Assembly: GCA_025453735.1 (NCBI GenBank)
Contig: JALOPY010000134.1
Span: 1 to 6,793 of the forward strand
Direction of reading: 5' to 3'
DNA from: a bacterium
GTDB lineage: Bacteria > Zhuqueibacterota > Zhuqueibacteria > Thermofontimicrobiales > Thermofontimicrobiaceae
Length of the DNA stretch: 6,793 nt
Below are positions 1 to 5,388 of the stretch, piece after piece. Made by a program: the position numbers and the translations under genes. The notes under the pieces are model-generated. The model was given only the letters and a program-made list of their open reading frames with translations. It was not told the DNA's origin and did no database searches. Positions within the stretch are counted from its first letter, which is position 1, and each line of letters starts with the position of its first letter.

Positions 1-55
1 CACCCCAAAAGCTTGAAATAAACACATTCGTATCTACCACGACTTTAAGCGGCAT
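1..55 (-). CDS. PIN-domain toxin, N-terminal fragment (COG1569-like), cut by window edge
   Basis: Only 18 complete codons are in the window; the gene runs off the left edge. They read MPLKVVVDTNVFISSFWG, the typical first strand and first catalytic Asp (D8, in VDTN) of a PIN-domain ribonuclease. The hydrophobic strand, DTNV and following S/W-rich turn best match the family annotated as 'putative toxin-antitoxin system toxin component, PIN family' (COG1569). PIN toxins cleave RNA with a cluster of acidic residues and divalent metal; the other acids lie outside the window. The ATG (55-53) sits inside the last codons of the upstream HTH gene with an 11-nt overlap in another frame, so translation is probably coupled, as is usual for antitoxin-toxin pairs. 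The fold is fairly certain from the motif and context; the exact subfamily and activity cannot be judged from 18 residues. Confidence 0.75.
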   Translation of the reverse strand, partial: MPLKVVVDTNVFISSFWG

Positions 56-362
56 CGCTTGCCTCTTTCTTTGAACACTTGGCCCTGATTTCCTGGATTA
101 TTTCTGAAATATTATTTATTGAATATTCAGAATTCGTCACCTCAGTTTTAATTTCTTCCCATAGCTTAAAAACCCTGTTAGCGAATTTTTCTTGATTCAT
201 TTGGGCATCGATAAAGCTTTCAATATCTTTCATCCGAAATCTCCAGCGATTGCCTATCTTAAATCCTGGTAAATCGCCTCTTTCTGCCTGTCGTCGAATC
301 GTTGTCGATTTTACTTTTAAATATTTTGCTGCGTCATCAACGGATAAAATTTCGTCGAACAT
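45..362 (-). CDS. Excisionase-like (HTH_17) DNA-binding antitoxin
   Basis: A 105-residue protein. Residues about 5-50 form an excisionase/MerR-like winged HTH: LSVDDAAKYLKVKSTTIRRQ is the helix-turn-helix, and GDLPGFKIGNRWRFRMKDIE is the wing and following helix, with the hallmark Lp.-.kiGn.wRf pattern. Residues about 55-98 are a charged, helical tail that in such antitoxins would contact the toxin. It overlaps the PIN gene downstream by 11 nt, and small DNA-binding protein followed by PIN protein is the standard type II toxin-antitoxin order. The inferred role is to neutralise the toxin and autorepress the operon. The start is well supported: AGGAG (375-371) lies 8 nt before the ATG. A phage-type excisionase is less likely because no integrase or attachment site is visible and a PIN gene follows directly. 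Confidence 0.82.
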   Translation of the reverse strand: MFDEILSVDDAAKYLKVKSTTIRRQAERGDLPGFKIGNRWRFRMKDIESFIDAQMNQEKFANRVFKLWEEIKTEVTNSEYSINNISEIIQEIRAKCSKKEASDAA

Positions 363-409
363 TTTTAGTTCTCCTATGAAGACAAAATATAATGAATATG
401 ATTGCTTTA

Positions 410-438
410 AATCTAATAAACTTTTTCGGCTTAATCAA
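410..438 (-). promoter_or_regulatory. Candidate promoter of the HTH/PIN operon
   Basis: On the minus strand TTGATT (438-433) and TAGATT (415-410) are separated by 17 nt, upstream of the AGGAG-ATG of the antitoxin. An alternative lies further upstream: a perfect TATAAT (494-489), but with only a poor -35 (TTCGAG) 17 nt before it, which would leave a leader of about 120 nt. The region is AT-rich, so chance matches are likely. Confidence 0.3.
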
Positions 439-587
439 GAATTTTTTAATATATTTTGATATTTACTTGTTTGCTGTGATTGAGAATCATTATAGCAGAA
501 GGGTGGTATTGCTCGAAAACCTGGCTATTGGGAAATTGATGTGAAGGGAACTCGATAGATTTTTTAGTGGCTTCCCCAATCAATAAG

Positions 588-827
588 CTATGACTCTATT
601 AAAGGTTTTAAATTCGCAATAACCGGAAGTGAAAACAATTCTTGACGCAACAAACGAGTCGAGAAAAAGAGGACTTCAAAGTTTTCGATTTCCCCTGTTT
701 CAGGATTATATCGCGCGATAATCTCATCACCCAACTCGTTTGATTGTTGTTCGGCGTAAGGTTTCACTTTATTGATGTAAAGAATATCTGCCTGTCGATC
801 ATAATAAAAGGTTAATCCTTTTTCCAT
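588..827 (-). CDS. DUF2283 family protein (antitoxin-like partner)
   Basis: A 79-residue protein. The N-terminal half (FYYDRQADILYI, then NELGDEIIARYNPETGEIENFEVL) is the DUF2283 signature: a D-x-x-x-D-x-L-Y-I strand, a (V/L)GDxII strand, a Y-(N/D) turn with G, and a closing E-V/I-L strand. The family is a small beta-rich domain often found beside toxin-like genes and predicted to act as their antitoxin; its biochemistry is not well established. I chose the ATG at 827 because GGAGTGA (838-832) lies just before it; a TTG codon at 878 in the same frame has no such site and would add 17 residues unlike the family. Its start overlaps by 16 nt the end of a truncated partner ORF, suggesting former translational coupling. 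The last 25 residues extend beyond the core and contain a hydrophobic stretch. Confidence 0.8.
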   Translation of the reverse strand: MEKGLTFYYDRQADILYINKVKPYAEQQSNELGDEIIARYNPETGEIENFEVLFFSTRLLRQELFSLPVIANLKPLIES

Positions 828-964
828 TCTATCACTCCATGCGTTAATTTGCGTGAAATATATGCGGTAACGATCCAATGCCTATTAGAAATTTCCCCAT
901 CACTAATTACGACCGCAACGATGAATTTGCCCATCCTAACAGAATCAAACCAGCGATAAAACAT
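812..964 (-). pseudogene. C-terminal remnant of the toxin-like partner of DUF2283
   Basis: A 50-codon open stretch in a frame different from both neighbours, from ATG 964 (or ATG 934) to TAA 814-812. Key segments are MFYRWF, KFIVAVVISDG and WIVTAYISRKLTHGVIEW. They resemble the C-terminal half of a small protein commonly encoded directly upstream of DUF2283 genes, with the pattern lFYR-(W/E)-..KYlaVVVK..-..-FivTAYlT..ikkGe..W. In intact members an N-terminal half of roughly 40-50 residues precedes this. Here an in-frame TGA lies at 985-983, neither ATG has a Shine-Dalgarno, and the upstream DNA is occupied by the end of the 945-1970 gene. I read it as a 5'-truncated gene whose 3' end and coupling to DUF2283 survive. 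The assignment rests on remembered family patterns, not on a search; a short functional peptide cannot be excluded. Confidence 0.6.
832..838 (-). promoter_or_regulatory. Ribosome binding site deciding the DUF2283 start
   Basis: GGAGTGA on the minus strand, 4 nt before the ATG at 827 (7 nt from GGAG). It lies inside the last codons of the overlapping remnant ORF, an arrangement typical of coupled translation. It favours the 79-residue reading over the longer TTG-initiated one. Confidence 0.75.
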
Positions 965-1970
965 CCGAGCGAGGAAACAATTTCATTTTAAAAAAATAGC
1001 GCTCCAGCGATGTCAAAAATAAGCTCGAAATCCAATCTGATCCTTTGTTTTTAAATCCAAAATCAAAATTTTTCCACTCCGGAATCTTCTTTGCCGATCC
1101 AAGCCAATGAGACCCATCGCACTGGCTTAAGACATGATTTATCAAATTTCCAATTTTTGATTTTTCAGGCTGATCAGGAACAAACGACAAGGTGTAAATC
1201 ACATTCAAGATATCCAATCCGGTATAATGCGGGGGGTAACGAAGTTTGTTCACATTAACCTGGTTTTCTGAATTATAAATACATGAAGGAATAGATTTAG
1301 TTTCATAGCTAGCAAGAAAAAGGCTGACGGCTGTTTCTAATAGCTTTTGATACGTCTTACCAAATTGACTCAAAGCGAGAATCGAATGGATCGTGGCTGA
1401 TTGACAACTTGGCAGGAATTGATCTCGCTCGCCATTTTGTTTCAATTGATCACAATGCCATCCGCCATCGAATCGCTGGGTCGTCGCCAAATAATTTGCT
1501 GCCGCTGTGACTGTTCGACTTGTTTTCAATCCCAATCGAGATAAACAATAGGTGAGATGCGCAGTGATGCAGACGAAAGCGATTGCCTGCTGCTTGTTTT
1601 GATGATACCGAATCATAAATTGACCATCTTCAAGCTGCGAAAGCTTTGCCTGCTCAATGAAGGAAGTGATCCCAAAATCTTCAGCCGTAATTCCAATGTC
1701 CGCTAAAAAACGAAGCAGCCAGTAAAACGATCCATAAACCCGAAAATTTGAAGGATTCGGTTTCGGTGATTCCGGATCAATAACATGTTGGGTTAGCTTT
1801 TCTGTAATTTTCAATATGTTGGGGTGAGATAACAAAGCTTGTTTTGTTCGATCCCGAAGAGGGTGGTCATCCGGCTGCAGAATAAATCTCGACCAGGGTT
1901 GTCCCTGTTCGAGGATGGAGTTCCTATTGATGGCGCAGAAGTGTTCGATAAATTTATTTTCTCTCATCAT
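945..1970 (-). CDS. Squalene cyclase/prenyltransferase-like alpha-alpha-barrel protein, function unknown
   Basis: A 341-residue, soluble-looking, all-helical protein with no signal peptide. Three QW-like motifs mark the (alpha/alpha) barrel: around 112-118 (QLEDGQF), 165-171 (QRFDGGW) and 283-289 (QCDGSHW). Other recognisable blocks are GGWHCD followed by PSCQSATIHSILAL (Cys173, Cys189, His195), LRYPPHYTGLDIL (243-255) and a terminal SDWISSLFLTSLERYF. This block order matches 'prenyltransferase/squalene oxidase repeat' proteins of unknown function in diverse bacteria, including the C-x(n)-S-C pair. There is no DxDD motif, so it should not be a class II terpene cyclase, and no hopanoid genes are nearby. 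The ATG at 1970 is followed by a second ATG; neither has a clear Shine-Dalgarno, and an in-frame stop lies just upstream. The last 12 or so residues (after FFKM) overlap the DUF2283-partner remnant and may be a non-native tail. Confidence 0.7.
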   Translation of the reverse strand: MMRENKFIEHFCAINRNSILEQGQPWSRFILQPDDHPLRDRTKQALLSHPNILKITEKLTQHVIDPESPKPNPSNFRVYGSFYWLLRFLADIGITAEDFGITSFIEQAKLSQLEDGQFMIRYHQNKQQAIAFVCITAHLTYCLSRLGLKTSRTVTAAANYLATTQRFDGGWHCDQLKQNGERDQFLPSCQSATIHSILALSQFGKTYQKLLETAVSLFLASYETKSIPSCIYNSENQVNVNKLRYPPHYTGLDILNVIYTLSFVPDQPEKSKIGNLINHVLSQCDGSHWLGSAKKIPEWKNFDFGFKNKGSDWISSLFLTSLERYFFKMKLFPRSDVLSLV

Positions 1971-2255
1971 AGTTAAAAATGAAAGTGGAGATGTAATTCA
2001 AAATGGAACGTATTGCTTTCAAATTTAAATGATAGTTTCGAATTGTATTGGATAATGTTGTTGATTTTTCAACGAGTTGCATGGCAGCTCTGTTCCATAA
2101 TTCAAAGATATTGAAAACTGCAAAGCAAAATTTCTTATTTTAGAAAAAAAGTGTTTCATTTAAATACGATAATGTAAGAGCGAAAAAGAAAATATTAAAA
2201 AAATGTGAAGGCACAATTGATTATTAATTATCTAATAGCTAATTAAATGAAAACA

Positions 2256-2271
2256 TGGCACTGATTTTGCA
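2256..2271 (+). promoter_or_regulatory. Sigma-54 (RpoN) promoter for the OMP/lipoprotein operon
   Basis: TGGCAC, five bases, then TTGCA. This matches the -24/-12 consensus (TGGCAC-N5-TTGC) at every defined position, and the invariant GG (2257-2258) and GC (2269-2270) have the required 10-nt gap. Transcription would start near 2282, giving a leader of about 90 nt before the ATG at 2371. Sigma-54 promoters need an AAA+ enhancer-binding protein, so the operon is probably induced by a specific signal. A weaker sigma-70-like alternative overlaps it (TTGCAA at 2267-2272, then TAACTA 17 nt on). Confidence 0.75.
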
Positions 2272-2354
2272 AGAGCATTCATCGAAGAATAACTAATCCC
2301 TTTATAAATCGATAGGTTAAATAACAAAAATTAATATTTTTTCACAGCTAAGTT

Positions 2355-2363
2355 GAGGTGATC
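2355..2363 (+). promoter_or_regulatory. Extended Shine-Dalgarno of the OMP gene
   Basis: GAGGTGATC, nine bases complementary to the canonical 3' end of 16S rRNA, ending 7 nt before the ATG at 2371. This is unusually long and fixes the start. It also argues that the organism uses Shine-Dalgarno initiation strongly, unlike most Bacteroidota. Confidence 0.7.
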
Positions 2364-2370
2364 GAAGAGG

Positions 2371-3366
2371 ATGAAGAAGGGAAAAATAATAATTGCTGTA
2401 TTGTTTTTGCTTGCCACCAACACATACCTTTTTAGCCAGCCATCCGGCTCGATCTGGGTGAAGACATTTAAACCCGGCAGCGCCAATTATGAAGATGAAA
2501 CCATCGATCCTGTTGCCCTGGCGATTGTTGATAGCTTGATGAAACTGGATGATATCGAAGTGATCTTTTTGGGCGGAGCAGATCAATTGAAATGGAAGGC
2601 ATTGCCCGAATTGCCACAATTATCGACTGCGATCGATCAAGCCAAAAAATTTGAACGCGCCAGCAAACTGAGAGAGCGCTATGGGCGAGGCGAGATCGGC
2701 ATTACGGATGAGCCGATTCGCGGGGTCAAGGTGGTCTGGAGTCCGAAAAAGCCAGATCCGTTTAAAATGAATGAAATCATTCTGCAGCTAAAATCGGCAC
2801 AGGACTCACTGGTGAATTTGGTGATGAATTTGAACCAACAGCAAACTGAAAGGTTTGCCGCGATTCAGGATAGCATCATTAAAGAGCGGGCGCGACCCGA
2901 AATCATCGTGGAGCATAATTCTACAAACAGCAATTTCGATTGGGAGATCAAGACTGGCATTCTCGCCTGGTTTGGCGGCGGAGCTTATGATCTGTCGGTC
3001 CCGTGTTTTGGAATTTCATTGCAGCGACAATTCTGGGCGTTCGAGATCGAAGGCGGATTCACCCCGTGGAGCCGTCCGGCGGTCTCTGGCAATCGAGGCG
3101 ATGCCCTGATCATGGGAACGATCACGATGTTTCCCCAGAAATTTTTTGAAGTCAAAGTCGGCGCATTTTCCGGCTGGGAATTTCTGTCGAAGACGGACCA
3201 ATGGACGATGAAAATCATGGGCTTGACCACCGGTCCCACCTTGAAATGGAAATTTATTGAGGGATACCTGGGTTATTCAATCAGCAAATTGAGCACTTTG
3301 ACGCAATCAGATCGCTGGGTCAGCGGTTTGATGCTCAACTGTAATTTTAAATTTCTTGTGAATTAG
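2371..3366 (+). CDS. Exported outer-membrane protein: OmpA-like region, helical linker, C-terminal barrel
   Basis: A 331-residue protein. Residues 1-22 are a signal peptide (MKKGK, hydrophobic core, cut probably before Q23). Residues about 26-122 resemble a degenerate OmpA/MotB peptidoglycan-binding domain: TFKPGSAN... ALAIVDSLMKLDDIEVIFLGGADQ parallels the F-x-x-x-S ... I-x-V-x-GHTD pattern, with D71, and AKKFERASKLRERYG parallels the LSxxRA helix, with R96. The spacing between the two is longer than usual, so the match is tentative. Residues about 130-175 are a hydrophilic helical, coiled-coil-like linker. Residues about 188-331 alternate aromatic, glycine and hydrophobic residues in strands (WEIKTGILAWFGGGAYDLSV, FWAFEIEGGFTPW, FFEVKVGAFSGWEF), as in a small beta-barrel of perhaps eight strands. 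The order (periplasmic domain first, barrel last) is the reverse of OmpA. It is first in an operon with the lipoprotein 16 nt downstream. I cannot assign a specific function. Confidence 0.65.
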   Translation: MKKGKIIIAVLFLLATNTYLFSQPSGSIWVKTFKPGSANYEDETIDPVALAIVDSLMKLDDIEVIFLGGADQLKWKALPELPQLSTAIDQAKKFERASKLRERYGRGEIGITDEPIRGVKVVWSPKKPDPFKMNEIILQLKSAQDSLVNLVMNLNQQQTERFAAIQDSIIKERARPEIIVEHNSTNSNFDWEIKTGILAWFGGGAYDLSVPCFGISLQRQFWAFEIEGGFTPWSRPAVSGNRGDALIMGTITMFPQKFFEVKVGAFSGWEFLSKTDQWTMKIMGLTTGPTLKWKFIEGYLGYSISKLSTLTQSDRWVSGLMLNCNFKFLVN

Positions 3367-3382
3367 CAACAGCGAGGCAACT

Positions 3383-5176
3383 ATGCACGACATCAGGCGC
3401 ACAGCATCATTTTTGATTTTGATCTTTCATGTATTCATCTGGGGGTGTAGCAAAGCGCCCTTTCCGACCGAGGGAAATGGCGGGGATGGAAAGCTGCCAG
3501 AGGCTTCTGGCAAAATCGTCATTTCGGCAACCAGCTATTCCGGCGAGGCGATCGATAGCGCACAGGTATTCTGGAATAGCGAATCGATCGGCGCTACCCC
3601 GTTAACGTATGAAAAAGTCCCGATGGGCACGTATGCATTGAGAATTCAAAAATCCGGATTTGAAATCTATTCGGAAAGTATTTCCATTCAGGACAATCAT
3701 CCTGTCTTTGTCGAAGCGTTGTTGAAGCAATTGCCCCTGAATAAAGGGCAGTTGCTGGTAACGATCGATCAGGATTCGGCCACATCGATTTTAGCGAACA
3801 GCCAGAATAATATCGTCGATCTTTTTTATTCACGAGAAAAAAGTTTCGTGCTCGATCCGGGCGGCTATTTTTTAAAAACTGAAAAACCCGGTTATCAAAT
3901 GGTTTATGTCGCGCTCGAAGTCAAAGCCGATAGTGTCATGATCAAAAATATTCGACTGGATAAAATAGCTAATCCGGAATTACCAGAAATTGCTTTGGCT
4001 ATTCCTGATTCCGGACGGATTGATGAGCCGATTCTGATTTCGTGGGAATCAAACAAAGCTGAAAAAATTGACATCGATTATGTTGAAAATCCAGGCTTGA
4101 GCGGCAAGCGGGAGATCGTTTTTAGCACCCCAGGAATGCGATATATCAGGGCGATTGCGAGAAATAGCGCCGGAGCGACAAGCGTGGTAGATAGCGTTTT
4201 AATTTATAAGACAGTCACTCCACCAGGCATGGCTCCTGAACTGGAATTTTCGATCGTTCAGGATTCTGTCGAATTTGAACAGCCAATTGTGGTGCGTTGG
4301 AAAAGCAATGGCTATCAAGTGATTATCGACCAGGGAATCGGGATTCGAGGTCCGTCTGGAAGTGAAGAAAAGGTGTTCCTCAATCCGGGACTGAAAACGT
4401 TCACTGCTGTTGCATACAGCGAAAATGGTCTTCTGACGATTCAAAAAGATGAGGTATTCGTCAAAGATCCTGCGAAACCAAAACTACCGATCGTGGCGTT
4501 AGCAATGGTTGATAGTGTTAAGGCCGGGCAGCCATTTACTATTGAGTGGCAAAGCCAGAATGCGAACCAGGTGGATGTCGATTATGTTCAAAATCCGGGA
4601 TTGAACGGAAAAGCTGAAATCATTTTCCAGTCTGCTGGCAGGAGAATTATTTCTGCAACAGCATACAATCAGGAAGGTCAGGTGACGGTTGTGGATACAG
4701 TGGAGGTTGTGTCAGTGCCGCCCTCTCTACCCCAGGTCAATCCAATTTTGATAACGGCAAACGCAAAAGTCGGAGCGATTCATCCACAATTATCCCAGGT
4801 CATTGCGAATATCGGTCCAGCCACTGTAACGCAGGAAGGTTATTATCGGGTTTCCGCTACGGTCTGGTACAATAGCGGTGATGACCAGAAGAATGAAAGT
4901 TTTTTTATTGTCATTAGCGATGAGTTCAATCGAAAGATTTATCCGAAAGACGCGAATGCCGGCAGCTACAAAGTGGTGCCGGATGATCCTGGCGCCCCGC
5001 ATACGGCGGTCCGGGATGCTGGGCTATTTTATCTCAGTCGTGGGCAAATGACGATTGACCTGCATCATTATTACACGATTTCGAAACAATATCCGCAATT
5101 CATCGTGGATGGTCCTATCAATGATGCAGAGAGCGTTGAGGTGATCAGTTTTAAATTGGAATATGATCAGCCATAA
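3383..5176 (+). CDS. Lipoprotein with PEGA-like domain, three Ig-like repeats and C-terminal beta-rich domain
   Basis: A 597-residue protein. Residues 1-21 are a type II signal peptide, with the lipidated Cys at C22 in FIWGCSK (lipobox slightly atypical at -3/-2). A low-complexity G/D/E linker (28-42) follows. Residues about 43-115 are PEGA-like: GKIVISATSYSG... AQVFWNSESIGATPLTYEKVPMGTYALRIQKSGFE, with the G-x-T-P-L...V-P-x-G-x-Y core. Residues about 121-195 look like a second, diverged PEGA-like unit (VLDPGGYFLKTEKPGY). Residues 200-276, 285-361 and 368-444 are three Ig-like repeats. Residues about 452-597 form a beta-rich C-terminal domain I do not recognise. GAGG (3374-3377) lies 5 nt before the ATG, and the gap to the upstream OMP gene is only 16 nt, so both share the sigma-54 promoter. 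It is probably envelope-anchored and adhesive or scaffolding, perhaps together with the OMP; this is inference from domain types only. Confidence 0.75.
   Translation: MHDIRRTASFLILIFHVFIWGCSKAPFPTEGNGGDGKLPEASGKIVISATSYSGEAIDSAQVFWNSESIGATPLTYEKVPMGTYALRIQKSGFEIYSESISIQDNHPVFVEALLKQLPLNKGQLLVTIDQDSATSILANSQNNIVDLFYSREKSFVLDPGGYFLKTEKPGYQMVYVALEVKADSVMIKNIRLDKIANPELPEIALAIPDSGRIDEPILISWESNKAEKIDIDYVENPGLSGKREIVFSTPGMRYIRAIARNSAGATSVVDSVLIYKTVTPPGMAPELEFSIVQDSVEFEQPIVVRWKSNGYQVIIDQGIGIRGPSGSEEKVFLNPGLKTFTAVAYSENGLLTIQKDEVFVKDPAKPKLPIVALAMVDSVKAGQPFTIEWQSQNANQVDVDYVQNPGLNGKAEIIFQSAGRRIISATAYNQEGQVTVVDTVEVVSVPPSLPQVNPILITANAKVGAIHPQLSQVIANIGPATVTQEGYYRVSATVWYNSGDDQKNESFFIVISDEFNRKIYPKDANAGSYKVVPDDPGAPHTAVRDAGLFYLSRGQMTIDLHHYYTISKQYPQFIVDGPINDAESVEVISFKLEYDQP
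3980..4714 (+). repeat. Three in-frame Ig-like repeats in the lipoprotein gene
   Basis: Units begin near 3980, 4235 and 4484 and are about 77 residues long with a period of 83-85. Each has P-(E/I)-x-(A/E), a D-S turn, a (S/R/E)-W-(E/K/Q)-S strand, an (I/V)-D strand and an A-x-A/V-A-x-(N/S) strand before the next linker. Units 1 and 3 are most alike and share IDIDYVENPGL / VDVDYVQNPGL, with clear nucleotide similarity around 4076-4110 and 4578-4612. Unit 2 has diverged and reads IIDQGIGIRGPSGSEEKV, the IDxGIG...GS form common in bacterial Ig-like repeats. This suggests duplication of an ancestral unit, with 1 and 3 more recent or better conserved. Confidence 0.7.
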
Positions 5177-5215
5177 CATAATTTTCTCATAAATAATTCC
5201 TCCATTGGATTAAAG

Positions 5216-5258
5216 AAGCCGCCAGCTCAATCTTATTTGAGGTGGCGGTTTTGTTTTT
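5216..5258 (+). terminator. Rho-independent terminator after the OMP/lipoprotein operon
   Basis: CCGCCAGCTCAA (5219-5230) pairs with TTGAGGTGGCGG (5237-5248) with one G-G mismatch. The stem can extend at its base through AAG/TTT (one G-U). The loop is 6 nt and TTTTGTTTTT follows. It lies about 40 nt past the stop codon at 5176 and separates the operon from the next gene. Confidence 0.85.
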
Positions 5259-5378
5259 AGGGAAATATCCATCAGTTCACCAAAAATTGTGATTTTGCAT
5301 TTCTTCAAAAAATGTGCGTTGCGTCAACTTCCTTTTTGCAAGATTTGTTAAATTAACATTACAAAAATTAATAATCCC

Positions 5379-5383
5379 GGAGG
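5379..5383 (+). promoter_or_regulatory. Ribosome binding site deciding the start of the second lipoprotein
   Basis: GGAGG, 5 nt before ATG 5389. It supports that ATG over an in-frame GTG at 5314, whose extra 25 residues would bury the lipoprotein signal peptide. I found no clear -35/-10 pair between the terminator at 5258 and this site. Confidence 0.8.
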
Positions 5384-5388
5384 ACGCT

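Larger units (their letters stand above)
1971..2370. other. AT-rich divergent intergenic region
   Basis: This is 400 bases with no supportable gene, between the minus-strand cyclase-fold gene and the plus-strand OMP gene. It contains a sigma-54 promoter (2256-2271), a small perfect hairpin GTTGA-TTTT-TCAAC (2060-2073), A-tracts at roughly 2114-2203 that could bend the DNA, and an inverted repeat TTAATTA/TAATTAA (2224-2230, 2240-2246). For the minus-strand gene I found no convincing promoter. The hairpin and A-tracts lie where an enhancer-binding protein for a sigma-54 promoter would be expected, but no known binding site is recognisable. Confidence 0.6.

Noticed and set aside
250..459. Plus-strand open frame opposite the antitoxin
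   Set aside because: Antisense shadow of a gene with clear family match; low-complexity translation in the intergenic part and no ribosome site.
495..552. Plus-strand 19-codon frame (reading ARKPGYWEIDVKGTR near its end)
   Set aside because: Bounded by close stops, no start codon or ribosome site, and no family recognised.
828..878. 17-residue N-terminal extension of the DUF2283 protein from a TTG codon
   Set aside because: No ribosome site before the TTG; GGAGTGA directly precedes the ATG at 827; the extra residues do not fit the family, and the same DNA codes for the remnant in another frame.
2317..3239. Several open frames (minus strand 2317-2619, 2985-3239, 3016-3201; plus strand 2855-3109) within the OMP gene
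   Set aside because: They lie inside a coding region with signal peptide, ribosome site and consistent domain structure; their translations show no recognisable pattern.
3594..5002. Minus-strand open frames within the large lipoprotein gene (3594-3833, 4199-4444, 4790-5002)
   Set aside because: Antisense shadows; the sense frame has repeats and domains running straight through these regions.
5314..5388. 25-residue N-terminal extension of the second lipoprotein from a GTG codon
   Set aside because: GGAGG lies 5 nt before ATG 5389, and the extension would displace the lipoprotein signal peptide from the N-terminus.
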